Of a DNA stretch of 64,000 bases, positions 8,825 through 17,070 are shown piece after piece (position 1 is the stretch's first letter; each line of letters opens with the position of its first letter). Source of the stretch: Candidatus Omnitrophota bacterium (GTDB taxonomy: Bacteria; Omnitrophota; Gorgyraeia; Velamenicoccales; Velamenicoccaceae); NCBI GenBank assembly GCA_003451585.1, contig DMEU01000015.1:33089-97088 (forward strand). The letters are read 5' to 3'. Made by a program: the position numbers and the translations under genes. The notes under the pieces are model-generated. The model searched no databases and had not been told where the DNA came from. It saw only the letters and a list, made by a program, of their open reading frames with translations.

Positions 8825-8852
8825 CAGTTGTTTAGTATTTACTAAACAACTG
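8825..8852. promoter_or_regulatory. perfect 12-base inverted repeat in the GH116 leader
   Basis: Arms cagttgtttagt and actaaacaactg with a 4-base loop lie between the helical-repeat gene stop (8864) and the GH116 start (8813). There is no uridine run on either side, and the sequence covers the place where a ribosome site is expected. It could be an operator for the ROK or LacI regulator or a translation-controlling hairpin. Confidence 0.55.
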
Positions 8853-8863
8853 ATCAGCAATGA

Positions 8864-10546
8864 TTACTTTTCTACTACCTCCACCATATCAAACGCCGAG
8901 CCTTCTAAACCGCCCGGCCCGACCACCGCGATATTGACGACTTTTATCCCAATAGTCGAATAATCCGTTGTCAGTTCCGGACTGTTCGGTATATTGGCTA
9001 TGGTGCCCGTCTCGCCTGACCACTCATAGGCGTATACAGGCGTCATACAGCCCGTCTGAGGATTTGAAGTCGTCACAATAAACCTGATGGGCTTACCCTT
9101 TTCCTGCCTGGCAGGATGAGCTGTCAGGTCAACGTCTAAGCTTGCGGCCTCTTGGACACCGGCAACCGCCTCAGGCCTGAAAACACCGTCTAAGAATAAC
9201 TTCAAGGCATACTTCAATTCTTTTTTCTCTTCTATCTCGTTTAACCTGTCGGCGCACTTGCGGCATATTTCGTTATTCTCTACGTCCAACCCAAGCCCTT
9301 TGGCAGTATCTATACAACTTCCGTAGGACTCAGCGGCCTTATCGGTTAGGCCGTTATACTGGTCTAACAGGCCTATCTGATAAAGCGCAGGTAGTGACAG
9401 GTGCCCCGGTGCCTCGTCATCTTTGGCCTTTAAAAAATATTCGACTGCCGCACCTATATCCTTTAACGCGTACGCGGATATGACACCGAGCCTGAAATTC
9501 ACGGCGGCCTTTCGGCCATAACCGGCATAATTGAGAAGGAGCTCCTTATATCTTTCTGCCGCGTCTTTATACTCTTTTATGCGCTCAAGATTAAAAGCGC
9601 GGCGATACTGTGAATCACCGTCAAAAGCCGCAAGCCCGGCCAAAGCGTATGCCTTTTTATACATGTCCTCTGCATATACCGGGGCTATCGCCTCGGATCC
9701 GCCCTGATGGGCAAAAAGATCTGCGATCTTTACGGCCTGGCGCGCCCACAAGTCTTTATCCCCGGAGACCTTATCCAGATATACCTCAAACAAGGCCTTT
9801 GCAAGATAGACATTGTTATCTTTTAAAAATTTATCGGCTTCCGCCTTCAGGCCGTCTGCGGGAAGATCCGACGCTATGAGTCCAGCGGCATAGACCTCAT
9901 ACAGCCGCCTGGACAAGAACTTATCTTCCAACACGGCCAGTTCATCAGCTATATTTTTTACAGCCTCAGGCGGCACCCCTGCCGCAGAGGCATCTTTAGC
10001 GGTATTGATAAGGTCATTGAATAAGCCTGGCGCGAGCTCCTGGTTATCGCCCTTCGCCCGCAGCCACTTAAGGTATTTTATTTTTAAAAGCAGCCCAGGG
10101 TCATCCTTGACTACTCCTTCTGCGGACCTCAGGTCAGCTACGATCTCCTTTTTATACGCGTCTGCTTTGTCATAAATACCTTCCCAGTTCTTGGTCTCTT
10201 CCCAATATTCTATCGTCTTCTGACGGCAAAGGGCCAGATAATAATAGACCTCAGCCCCCGGCTCGCTTATATTTTTTAAATACTCATAAAATCCGTCATG
10301 GTCATCCCTGCCGAAATATTCTTCGCTGAGTTTACCAAGATCGGCGCTTTCTACAACGGCCTCTAACGGCGCCTCCTGGGCGTAAACGATAGACAACAGA
10401 GGACATAGGACGGAGGACGGAAGACAGAAAAATATAAGAAAGAAAAAACCGAGAAACGAAAGAACAGGTTTATTAATTTTTATATTTCTTTGTTTCCCCG
10501 CTCCCTGTTCTCTGTTTTTTGACTTCTGCTCTCTGACTTCTGTCAT
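8864..10546 (-). CDS. secreted helical-repeat (TPR-like) protein with C-terminal Ig-like domain
   Basis: 560 residues as drawn. A hydrophobic signal or anchor (about 28-58, ending at VYAQ) follows a 26-residue basic leader made from a purine-rich simple repeat, so the natural start may be internal. Residues about 60-460 are alpha-helical with TPR-like pairs (KEYKDAAERYKELLLNYAGYGRKAAVNFRLG). The last 95 residues look like a PKD/Ig-type beta domain (VSxLTAHPARQEKG...FIVTTSNPQTG). The annotated ATG overlaps the preceding stop (ATGA). It probably works outside the cytoplasm with the neighbouring hydrolases, perhaps as a scaffold. No enzymatic motif was seen. Confidence 0.6.
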   Translation of the reverse strand: MTEVREQKSKNREQGAGKQRNIKINKPVLSFLGFFFLIFFCLPSSVLCPLLSIVYAQEAPLEAVVESADLGKLSEEYFGRDDHDGFYEYLKNISEPGAEVYYYLALCRQKTIEYWEETKNWEGIYDKADAYKKEIVADLRSAEGVVKDDPGLLLKIKYLKWLRAKGDNQELAPGLFNDLINTAKDASAAGVPPEAVKNIADELAVLEDKFLSRRLYEVYAAGLIASDLPADGLKAEADKFLKDNNVYLAKALFEVYLDKVSGDKDLWARQAVKIADLFAHQGGSEAIAPVYAEDMYKKAYALAGLAAFDGDSQYRRAFNLERIKEYKDAAERYKELLLNYAGYGRKAAVNFRLGVISAYALKDIGAAVEYFLKAKDDEAPGHLSLPALYQIGLLDQYNGLTDKAAESYGSCIDTAKGLGLDVENNEICRKCADRLNEIEEKKELKYALKLFLDGVFRPEAVAGVQEAASLDVDLTAHPARQEKGKPIRFIVTTSNPQTGCMTPVYAYEWSGETGTIANIPNSPELTTDYSTIGIKVVNIAVVGPGGLEGSAFDMVEVVEK

Positions 10547-10575
10547 CTGTTTTCTGCTTTCTGTTTTCTGTCTTT
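10470..10575. repeat. purine-rich simple repeat spanning a gene junction
   Basis: The minus strand carries irregular repeats of units like acagaaa, gcagaag and acagaga. They encode the last residues of the GH2-like protein (KKDRKQKAENR) and the first 25 of the next protein. The repeat therefore extends two reading frames rather than lying between them, and the 4-base stop/start overlap falls inside it. Confidence 0.7.
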
Positions 10576-11802
10576 TTTCACATCATACGGGCTCTTCCAG
10601 AACTCACGCATGAGATAATATGCCTTGCGCGGGACCCGCTTGTTTACCCCGTAGGCTTTCTCAGGCTCGAGCCCGACTATGCCGAACCACTCCTCGTTCA
10701 TGTTCATATTGCGCTCTGCCTTTATATCGAAATAATACGAGCCATTGGACCAATTGGACTCCGTATCGTGTATACTCCAGCCTGCCTGGTCATAATCATT
10801 GTGTTTCCACCATTCATCCGTCCATTCGAACATGGCGCCGCCCAGGCAATTTCCCACACCGTCTTCAGAGCCGGCAAGATTACGATAGATCTCAGACCAT
10901 TGCGACTCTAGAAAATCAGCCTGCGACGCTTCATCCTCTTTCTTCTCATAGGCATTATACGCATCGCAGCCGAATTCTATAAAGACGAGCGGTTTGTCGT
11001 AAGTGTTGCGCAGATTGCTGAAAAGATTGCCGAACGTCTTGCCGCGATATATGACACAACCCACTATATCAATGTTCTTGGCAAATCCATTAGCCGAATC
11101 CAGGCAGATCAATTCTCCGTTGCCCATCACAACAGGATGGCCAGGATCGATACGGTGGATCTCCTTGGCTAACTCATCTATAAAACTGTAGTAGACCTTG
11201 GCGCGCAATAACATACACTGCTGCTCGTCTCCAAGCTTGTCTATGCGTTCGCTCGACCATGGATTTACCTTACCCGCGAAAGAATAATTATTCTCATTTC
11301 CCAATACCCAAAACAAGATGCCGTCCTCGTCCTTAAGCGCTTCAACCATAGCGAGGACCTCTTCTTTTACTCTTTTCCTGAAAGCCTCGTCGTCATAAAA
11401 AGGCGACGGATAATTCCAAAATCCAAGCCAATGCCCCATCATACTGCGGATACCGTAAAGTTCATACAGCTCCGAGACCACCTTTTTTACAGCCTCCAGG
11501 TCTTCCCCCGGCTGGTAAAAACGCACGGTATTGACACCCATCTTCTGCATGAGCTGGCCGTCCTTTTTCCATGGTTGGCCCGGATCCGACCAGAAATCAA
11601 AATCGTGCGACTCTCCTATAGGTATAGGGTTGTAACAGACACCTTTTACTATATAAGGCCTGCCCTCCACCATAAGCTGGTAATGGCCATTTTTTAAGGT
11701 CTTGACATAAACCTTCCTGGCAGGCGCGCGGCCCATGCCGGTCAGGCACAGCCACGCGACAGATAGAGTGAAGAAAACAAAAAATTTAGGATTCCTTATC
11801 AT
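10543..11802 (-). CDS. GH2-like TIM-barrel glycoside hydrolase, secreted or membrane-anchored
   Basis: 419 residues. An N-terminal signal (residues 1-24) is followed by a beta-sandwich-like edge (GHYQLMVEGRPYIVKGVCYNP) and a TIM barrel of clan GH-A type. WVLGNENNY carries the probable acid/base Glu after Asn, and VFIEFGCDAY the nucleophile Glu. It is a paralogue of the C-terminal half of the gene at 13039, sharing VNTVRxYxP, FEWTDEWWK and HEEWxGxVG-like blocks. The substrate is unknown; related GH-A enzymes act on beta-glucans, mannans or galactosides. The usual ribosome site is replaced by a CTAG-type repeat immediately before the ATG. Confidence 0.75.
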   Translation of the reverse strand: MIRNPKFFVFFTLSVAWLCLTGMGRAPARKVYVKTLKNGHYQLMVEGRPYIVKGVCYNPIPIGESHDFDFWSDPGQPWKKDGQLMQKMGVNTVRFYQPGEDLEAVKKVVSELYELYGIRSMMGHWLGFWNYPSPFYDDEAFRKRVKEEVLAMVEALKDEDGILFWVLGNENNYSFAGKVNPWSSERIDKLGDEQQCMLLRAKVYYSFIDELAKEIHRIDPGHPVVMGNGELICLDSANGFAKNIDIVGCVIYRGKTFGNLFSNLRNTYDKPLVFIEFGCDAYNAYEKKEDEASQADFLESQWSEIYRNLAGSEDGVGNCLGGAMFEWTDEWWKHNDYDQAGWSIHDTESNWSNGSYYFDIKAERNMNMNEEWFGIVGLEPEKAYGVNKRVPRKAYYLMREFWKSPYDVKKDRKQKAENR

Positions 11803-11805
11803 TTA

Positions 11806-11866
11806 GGGGCTAGGGACTAGGGACTAGGGGCTAGGAGATATCTAGCCCCTAGAACCTAATCCCTAT
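11806..11866. repeat. CTAG-type dispersed repeat between two genes
   Basis: The segment consists of iterated ggggctagggacta units followed by the inverted form ctagcccctagaacctaa. The same vocabulary recurs at 19663-19740 and, within the giant open frame, at 32428-32470. It separates the carbohydrate-binding protein stop from the start of the GH2-like gene. Confidence 0.75.
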
Positions 11867-11869
11867 CTT

Positions 11870-13009
11870 TTACTCGTACTTTATCTCGTCTAAATAGAAT
11901 ACGGCTCCGTCAGGATTGACATCGAGATTCGTAGCCCAGGCAAAACCGCCGAGTATATACGACATATCTTTGCCTTTTAGATCTATCGTGTACTGCTTCC
12001 ATTCACGCTCAAGGACGACAGGCCCTATACCTGCGCTATCGGAATCGGAGTATTCATTCATTATACCGCCGATCTTAAACTCCTCTATCCTTTCGCCGCC
12101 TTTTTCTCCGCGGGCCCAGAATGTCACCCTGGTAGCGCGCGACAGGTCAAAGCCGCCATCTAGGGCGCCCCAGTTATTCGCGGGATTCAGCCAATAAACG
12201 CCGGCCCAACGCGCGCCGTTAGAGGCCTTATTGTCATATCTTATTTTAACGCAGGTCTTACCGAAATACGGGCTCTCAAGCGACCCGTTATCTATTTTTA
12301 TATCACTGTAATCACCCATAAAACCGGAAGGTATGAAGTGGTTAGAGATGGAGCCCCTGTCCGCGTACACATAAAAAGGCACATCTTCCTGCTTCTTACC
12401 CGAAGATTCCTTCAGGTCAGCCTCATATCCAAATTTAATATCGTCAAAATAAAATGTAGCACCTTCGGGATTTGAATCCGCATTGATAACCCAGCTCAAA
12501 GCGCCGTTAATATAGGACAGGTCCTTACCTGCCAGATTAACGGAATATTGCCGCCATGTAGAAGTCAACTCCAACGGGCCTATAGAAACTTCCGTGGTAT
12601 CGGGGTAGGTCCCTTTTATGCCCCCCACTGTCAGCTTGTCGATTATCTCTCCGCCTTTTTCGCCGCGGATCCAAAAAGTGAGCTTATTTAAACCTGTCAG
12701 GTCGTATCCGCCTTTTTTTGAACCCCAGTTATTCGCCGGATTCTGCCAATAGACGCCTGCCCAACCCTGATTCTGGGCCTTTTTCGCAGTATAGACGAAT
12801 TTAACGGATGTCGAACCGGAATAAGGTTCCCCCATGTACTTATCATCCATGGACAGATCTCCGACATCGCCCATCCAGCCCGAAGGGGCGTAATGGTTAT
12901 CCGGGGACTTTGCGTCCAAATACACGGAAAAGCTTTTTTGTTCTTCCGCATAGGTATGACAGCAGGCAAAAAATGCCGCTGCCACAACAACTGCTGCTAA
13001 TCTTCTCAT
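11870..13009 (-). CDS. secreted protein with two tandem carbohydrate-binding-like domains
   Basis: 379 residues: a signal peptide (1-21, ending in CHTYA) then two homologous beta-sandwich repeats of about 175 residues (about 27-198 and 205-379). The repeats share WAGVYW(Q/L)NPANNWG, FWxRGEKGGE, YSINLxGKDLSYI-like and (F/Y)DDIKF/LDEIKY blocks. The final block is typical of CBM-like jelly-roll domains that bind calcium and glycans at the cell surface. No catalytic residues are visible. It is flanked by two related GH2-like hydrolases, so it probably presents substrate to them. A GGAGG site precedes the ATG. Confidence 0.7.
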   Translation of the reverse strand: MRRLAAVVVAAAFFACCHTYAEEQKSFSVYLDAKSPDNHYAPSGWMGDVGDLSMDDKYMGEPYSGSTSVKFVYTAKKAQNQGWAGVYWQNPANNWGSKKGGYDLTGLNKLTFWIRGEKGGEIIDKLTVGGIKGTYPDTTEVSIGPLELTSTWRQYSVNLAGKDLSYINGALSWVINADSNPEGATFYFDDIKFGYEADLKESSGKKQEDVPFYVYADRGSISNHFIPSGFMGDYSDIKIDNGSLESPYFGKTCVKIRYDNKASNGARWAGVYWLNPANNWGALDGGFDLSRATRVTFWARGEKGGERIEEFKIGGIMNEYSDSDSAGIGPVVLEREWKQYTIDLKGKDMSYILGGFAWATNLDVNPDGAVFYLDEIKYE

Positions 13010-13038
13010 CTTACACCTCCATTAGGGTTTTGAGTTTA

Positions 13039-15435
13039 TCACTTTTTCCACAACTTCTGATACATGTAATAACTCTTCCTGAGCTGCCTCAGGAATGGGC
13101 TCAAATTGCCGTCGCCCTGTCCTACAACGCCCAGCCACTCCTCATGCATATAGCCGTCCGGGAAAGGCCCGACCCAGAGTCCTTTGGTATCGTGTACCGC
13201 CGGCTCATACCCCTTCCACCACTCATCCAGCCATTCAAACAAGATCCCGCCTATGGCATTGCCTGCGCCTGTGCCAAAGGCCGAGTTATCCTCGATATCC
13301 ATCCAGGCGTTCTTAAGATATTCCGCCTGCGCTTCTTCAGCATCTCGGCGTAACTTGCAATAAACATAGGCAGAACACCCATATTCGGTTACAAAAGCAG
13401 GCCTGTCCGCCAGGCCCTTTATCAGCTGCCAATAATCTCCGAACCCATAATCTCCGCGGTAGGCATTCGCCCCAAAGACATCCACGTCGGGCGCGTTCTT
13501 TGCAAAATCGCTTAAAAACAACACGTCGCCACTGGCTATAGCCACAGGGTGGTCCGGGTCAAGGGATTTGATCAGCTTAGCGGCCTCATTGACGAATTTA
13601 AAGAACGCCTCAGGTTTTTTGTCGGCGTTACACGCCACCCCGTATACATTCTCGTTACCCAAAAGCCACATCAACAGGTAAGGCTCATCTTTGTGCTCGG
13701 CGACCATCTTGGCTACGGACTCAAGCATATTCTTCTTGTGTTCCGGGTTCTCGTAATCCGTCCCGTCCTCCCATTTGGCCTTGGACCCGATAGCGTACTT
13801 ACCTAGAAAATCGCCCATAACGGCCCTTATCCCGTAACGCTGATAAAGATCGCGCAAAATGTCCTTATCGGCCTCAAAAGGCTGATGGTAGACCCTGACG
13901 GTATTAACACCCATCCGCCTCATAAGTTCAAAATCCCCTACGGGCTTCTCGCCGGGATCCTGTTTATTGTTCCAATTCTCATCCACAAAAGCGTCGTAAG
14001 GCCCGTCACACTTACCATTATTATCATAATCGTAATCCATCCAGCTCTTTAATGAGCCGTCATCAGGGCTCTGGCCGACCTTTGCCACAGCGTAAGTAAT
14101 GCCGCGGACCTGGTAAGGCTTGTTATCCACCAAAAGCTGCCAGTCACCGTTCTCATACTGGACAAAACGTACTTTGCCGCCGCCCAATTTCCTTTTTATC
14201 TTTGAACGCTGGGCGCGCTCTTGGGCGTATTTCTTTATTCTATCGATTATGGTCTCAGGCATATGGTTCTTGACTATCCTGCCCGGGTTTACGATAAATA
14301 TGTCATTGGAAACATTACTATCCGTACTGTTCTCGATTTGAATGCTTGCATCCTCAAGCTTCATATTGGCCTGCGGATATTCTTTACAAAGATGCTTGAT
14401 CTTGGCTAGGGCCGCCGGGCCCACATACCAAGGTGTGCGCCAATATGTCCAACCCACGGTGTGCGGGAAATGTACGACTATAGCATAGTAAGCCTTTATC
14501 GCATGCTTTATCAGGCCTGCTTTTTCTAAGATAAGGGCCGTGTAAAAAAGCCTTATGCCGGGAGGCTCAGGGGACAGCGCCCACTTAAAAAACGAGGCCT
14601 GCAGGTCAGGTGAATGGACAAAATCCCAGTGGCTTCCTTCGAGCCTCTTCTCTTTTTTGACGGCCAGGAATTCCGGGTCCCAGCGCACGCTCGTCGTGTT
14701 TGGATATATGCCTTCACCCGTCGCCTCGGACAGGCCGTCCTGCGACCTTATTGTATACTTATATTCTTTTGTCCCGACGCCGGAAAATTCGCCGTAACTC
14801 TCATAGCTGACTATTTCTTCTTTGCCGGGATCGCTTAAAACTATTTTTGTCGGGCGTATAGCGCCGCACTTTTCTGCCTTAGGATCGATGCCCTGCATAC
14901 GGTCAATTGCTTCCTGGGCTGTCTCGGCGAGCTTGTAGTACCATCCGCGCGGGTCCCATGCCTGGGCAAAAGAATAATCTGCAACAACGACCTTAAAAGC
15001 AGCTATCGCCTCATCCTTTTTGCCCTCTTTTTTTAAGGCCTCCGCCTTGATGAACTGGCACTGCGCCACGTTGTTCAAATCCTCAAAATTATTCATCTGC
15101 TCCGGCGGCGGAAATTCTTTTAAGCCTTTTTGTTCGGCGCGCGCAGCGCCTGAAAAGCGTTCAATAGCCTGAGCCACATATCCGTAAACACGATTAAAGT
15201 CGCCTTCGTCTTTTGCCTTGCGCGCAGAAGCCACAAGCTCGGCAAGGGTCGCCGGCTCCGCAGCCTGCACGGTTGCGGTGACATTCGCAACAGCAACGCC
15301 GGCAAGGCCTTGCGCGGCCTCATCCTGCGCGTAACACGAAATTAACAATGAAGAATGAAAAATGAAGAATGAAAAAAAGACCTTCAACATCACATTTCTC
15401 ATTGTTAATTGTTCATTGTTCATTTTTAATTTCAT
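13039..15435 (-). CDS. secreted helical-repeat plus GH2-like TIM-barrel hydrolase
   Basis: 798 residues. The signal peptide core FFSFFIFHSSLLISCYAQ is preceded by a leader derived from an aacaatgaa-type simple repeat, so the ATG at 15390 may be the natural start. Residues 50-360 are helical and TPR-like. Residues about 410-798 form a GH-A barrel with LLGNENVYG (acid/base Glu) and AFVTEYGCSAY (nucleophile Glu), and FEWLDEWWKG near the end. An Asp/Asn-rich insert (DYDYDNNGKCDGPYDAFVDE) resembles EF-hand-like calcium loops. It is a longer paralogue of the gene at 10543, probably by duplication in the same cluster. Confidence 0.75.
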   Translation of the reverse strand: MKLKMNNEQLTMRNVMLKVFFSFFIFHSSLLISCYAQDEAAQGLAGVAVANVTATVQAAEPATLAELVASARKAKDEGDFNRVYGYVAQAIERFSGAARAEQKGLKEFPPPEQMNNFEDLNNVAQCQFIKAEALKKEGKKDEAIAAFKVVVADYSFAQAWDPRGWYYKLAETAQEAIDRMQGIDPKAEKCGAIRPTKIVLSDPGKEEIVSYESYGEFSGVGTKEYKYTIRSQDGLSEATGEGIYPNTTSVRWDPEFLAVKKEKRLEGSHWDFVHSPDLQASFFKWALSPEPPGIRLFYTALILEKAGLIKHAIKAYYAIVVHFPHTVGWTYWRTPWYVGPAALAKIKHLCKEYPQANMKLEDASIQIENSTDSNVSNDIFIVNPGRIVKNHMPETIIDRIKKYAQERAQRSKIKRKLGGGKVRFVQYENGDWQLLVDNKPYQVRGITYAVAKVGQSPDDGSLKSWMDYDYDNNGKCDGPYDAFVDENWNNKQDPGEKPVGDFELMRRMGVNTVRVYHQPFEADKDILRDLYQRYGIRAVMGDFLGKYAIGSKAKWEDGTDYENPEHKKNMLESVAKMVAEHKDEPYLLMWLLGNENVYGVACNADKKPEAFFKFVNEAAKLIKSLDPDHPVAIASGDVLFLSDFAKNAPDVDVFGANAYRGDYGFGDYWQLIKGLADRPAFVTEYGCSAYVYCKLRRDAEEAQAEYLKNAWMDIEDNSAFGTGAGNAIGGILFEWLDEWWKGYEPAVHDTKGLWVGPFPDGYMHEEWLGVVGQGDGNLSPFLRQLRKSYYMYQKLWKK
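15340..15434. repeat. AT-rich simple repeat covering a signal peptide
   Basis: Units of the aacaatgaa/aaatgaagaatgaa type run in both orientations (attaacaatgaagaatg and catttctcattgttaattg). They form the leader and the hydrophobic core of the encoded signal peptide. It is a second repeat family that has moved into a coding start. Confidence 0.65.
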
Positions 15436-15450
15436 TTTTGCTTACTTTTC

Positions 15451-16962
15451 TTAGTCCCGTCTTTCCGTTCTTCGTCTTTCTTCTTCTGCCCGTCTTCCTT
15501 CGCTTCGCCTTTCTCCTCTTCTGCGCTCTACCTGCCCGCGGATCTCACATGCCTTGAGTTCCGAGATCTCGAACGTTTTTATAATGAACAGGGCGGCGAT
15601 CGAAGTGATGATCGGGATGCCGATATCGAAGATCCTCAGCCACAGCGTCGTGCCGACAGGCTGGGCCAGGCCCAACTCCTGACGGAACCCCGTGGCGTTT
15701 ATCAGGATGCCGGAAACAAGAGAAGCCAACGCCAATCCCAATTTGACCATCCACCAGTAAATGGCGCCGAACATGCCTTCCCTGCGCGTGTCGGTATGCA
15801 ATTCATCCAGGTCGCAGACATCAGCCACCATAGAACTCATCAGGGTAAAAAGCGACCCCAGGCCGAATGCGATAAATGGGGCCGCGATGAGCAACATATA
15901 AGGATGGTCCGGGTTATACCCGATCCATTTCAAAGCGTAACCGATGATCGACAGCGGGATCGTGACAAAGAAGGCGTTCCTTTTCCCGAATTTCCTGGAG
16001 AGCCACATGGTGATGTGGATGACGCCCATCGTGCAGATCGCGCTGAACGTCCCGTACCAGCCGAGCAGCTTGCCCCCGCCCGCATAGGCCTGGTCCAGCA
16101 CAGGAGCTCCGCCAAACACGTAGAAGAAAACAACATAGATGGTAAAAGCCGAGGCGAGCATGAACCCGCCGAAGATCAATAAAGTCGCTCCGCAGAGCTT
16201 GACGAACGGCTTGCATTTCAGGGTAGTGGCCGCCCCCTTGAAAAAATCCTTTGTCACGTTCAATGGGCCCTTGATATCCGGCTTCGGCAATTTGTGGAAG
16301 TACTCCTTATTGAAGATAGCGGGCATAATGCCGGCCACCACAATAAAACCACCGATAATAAACGAAAGGACCCGGCCTCCGTGGACAATATCCTGGAACC
16401 ACGCCTGATTGTGCATGATCGCCCAGCACCAGGGAGCTACCAGCCAGGGCAGCTGGCCGACGAAATTGCTGGCCCCCTGCAGCCGTGTCCGCTCGTGATA
16501 ATCTGGCGTCATCTCATAGCCAAGGGCGATCCAGGGGATGGAAAAACAGGTAAACCCTATAAAATAAAGGACCTGGAACAACAAGAAATACCAGAAATAG
16601 TACATCTCGCTTTGCCCCTTAAAAAGCTGGAACATGATGACAAAACAAATGCCGCCGGTGATAGCACCGAGGAATATCAGCGGCTTGCGACGGCCCCAGC
16701 GAGTCCGCAGGTTATCGGAAAAATAGCCCGTGAGAGGGTCTGAGACGGCATCGACGAGCCGGGGAATGGCCCCGACAAGGCCGACCAAAGCGGGATTCAC
16801 TCCCAAGCCGAGGTTTAAGACAATGACCATCTGCCCTATGAAAGCGGCCTGGACAGTATTAGCAAAGGCGCCGATGCTGTAAATGGTCTTCTGGAAGAAT
16901 GAAATACGGTCTTTTTCTGCCGTAACGTGGTGGGCCGTTGGCTTCTCCTTCATTTGGGACAT
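15451..16962 (-). CDS. GPH/MelB-type sugar:cation symporter (MFS)
   Basis: 503 residues with about twelve hydrophobic helices. The loop DPLTGYFSDNLRTRWGRRKPLI between helices 2 and 3 is the hallmark of the glycoside-pentoside-hexuronide symporter family. Further support comes from the CFSIPWIALGYEMTPDYHERTRLQG loop and EGMFGAIYWWMVKLG near helix 10. It probably imports oligosaccharides released outside the cell for GH94 and GH116. The last 30 residues are an Arg/Glu-only tail encoded by a simple repeat and are unlikely to be functional. A GGAGG site precedes the ATG. Confidence 0.9.
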   Translation of the reverse strand: MSQMKEKPTAHHVTAEKDRISFFQKTIYSIGAFANTVQAAFIGQMVIVLNLGLGVNPALVGLVGAIPRLVDAVSDPLTGYFSDNLRTRWGRRKPLIFLGAITGGICFVIMFQLFKGQSEMYYFWYFLLFQVLYFIGFTCFSIPWIALGYEMTPDYHERTRLQGASNFVGQLPWLVAPWCWAIMHNQAWFQDIVHGGRVLSFIIGGFIVVAGIMPAIFNKEYFHKLPKPDIKGPLNVTKDFFKGAATTLKCKPFVKLCGATLLIFGGFMLASAFTIYVVFFYVFGGAPVLDQAYAGGGKLLGWYGTFSAICTMGVIHITMWLSRKFGKRNAFFVTIPLSIIGYALKWIGYNPDHPYMLLIAAPFIAFGLGSLFTLMSSMVADVCDLDELHTDTRREGMFGAIYWWMVKLGLALASLVSGILINATGFRQELGLAQPVGTTLWLRIFDIGIPIITSIAALFIIKTFEISELKACEIRGQVERRRGERRSEGRRAEEERRRTERRD

Positions 16963-16990
16963 TTACTACCTCCTTCCGCAGTAAGCGGAA

Positions 16991-17060
16991 CATACCTTGC
17001 CATATCGGAATGGCAAGTATGCGCTTTCTGCGCGACCCGCGCAATTCCGATTAGCGCGGG
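16991..17060 (-). terminator. two consecutive hairpins between GH94 and symporter genes
   Basis: The first hairpin (16991-17021) pairs catac-cttgccat with atggcaag-tatg with one bulged base. The second (17036-17060) pairs cccgcgc with gcgcggg. Both contain the core cggaat/attccg and sit in the 108-base gap after the GH94 stop. They may end or stabilise the GH94 transcript. The paired form also fits a dispersed palindromic element. Confidence 0.55.
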
Positions 17061-17070
17061 GTGTATATTG

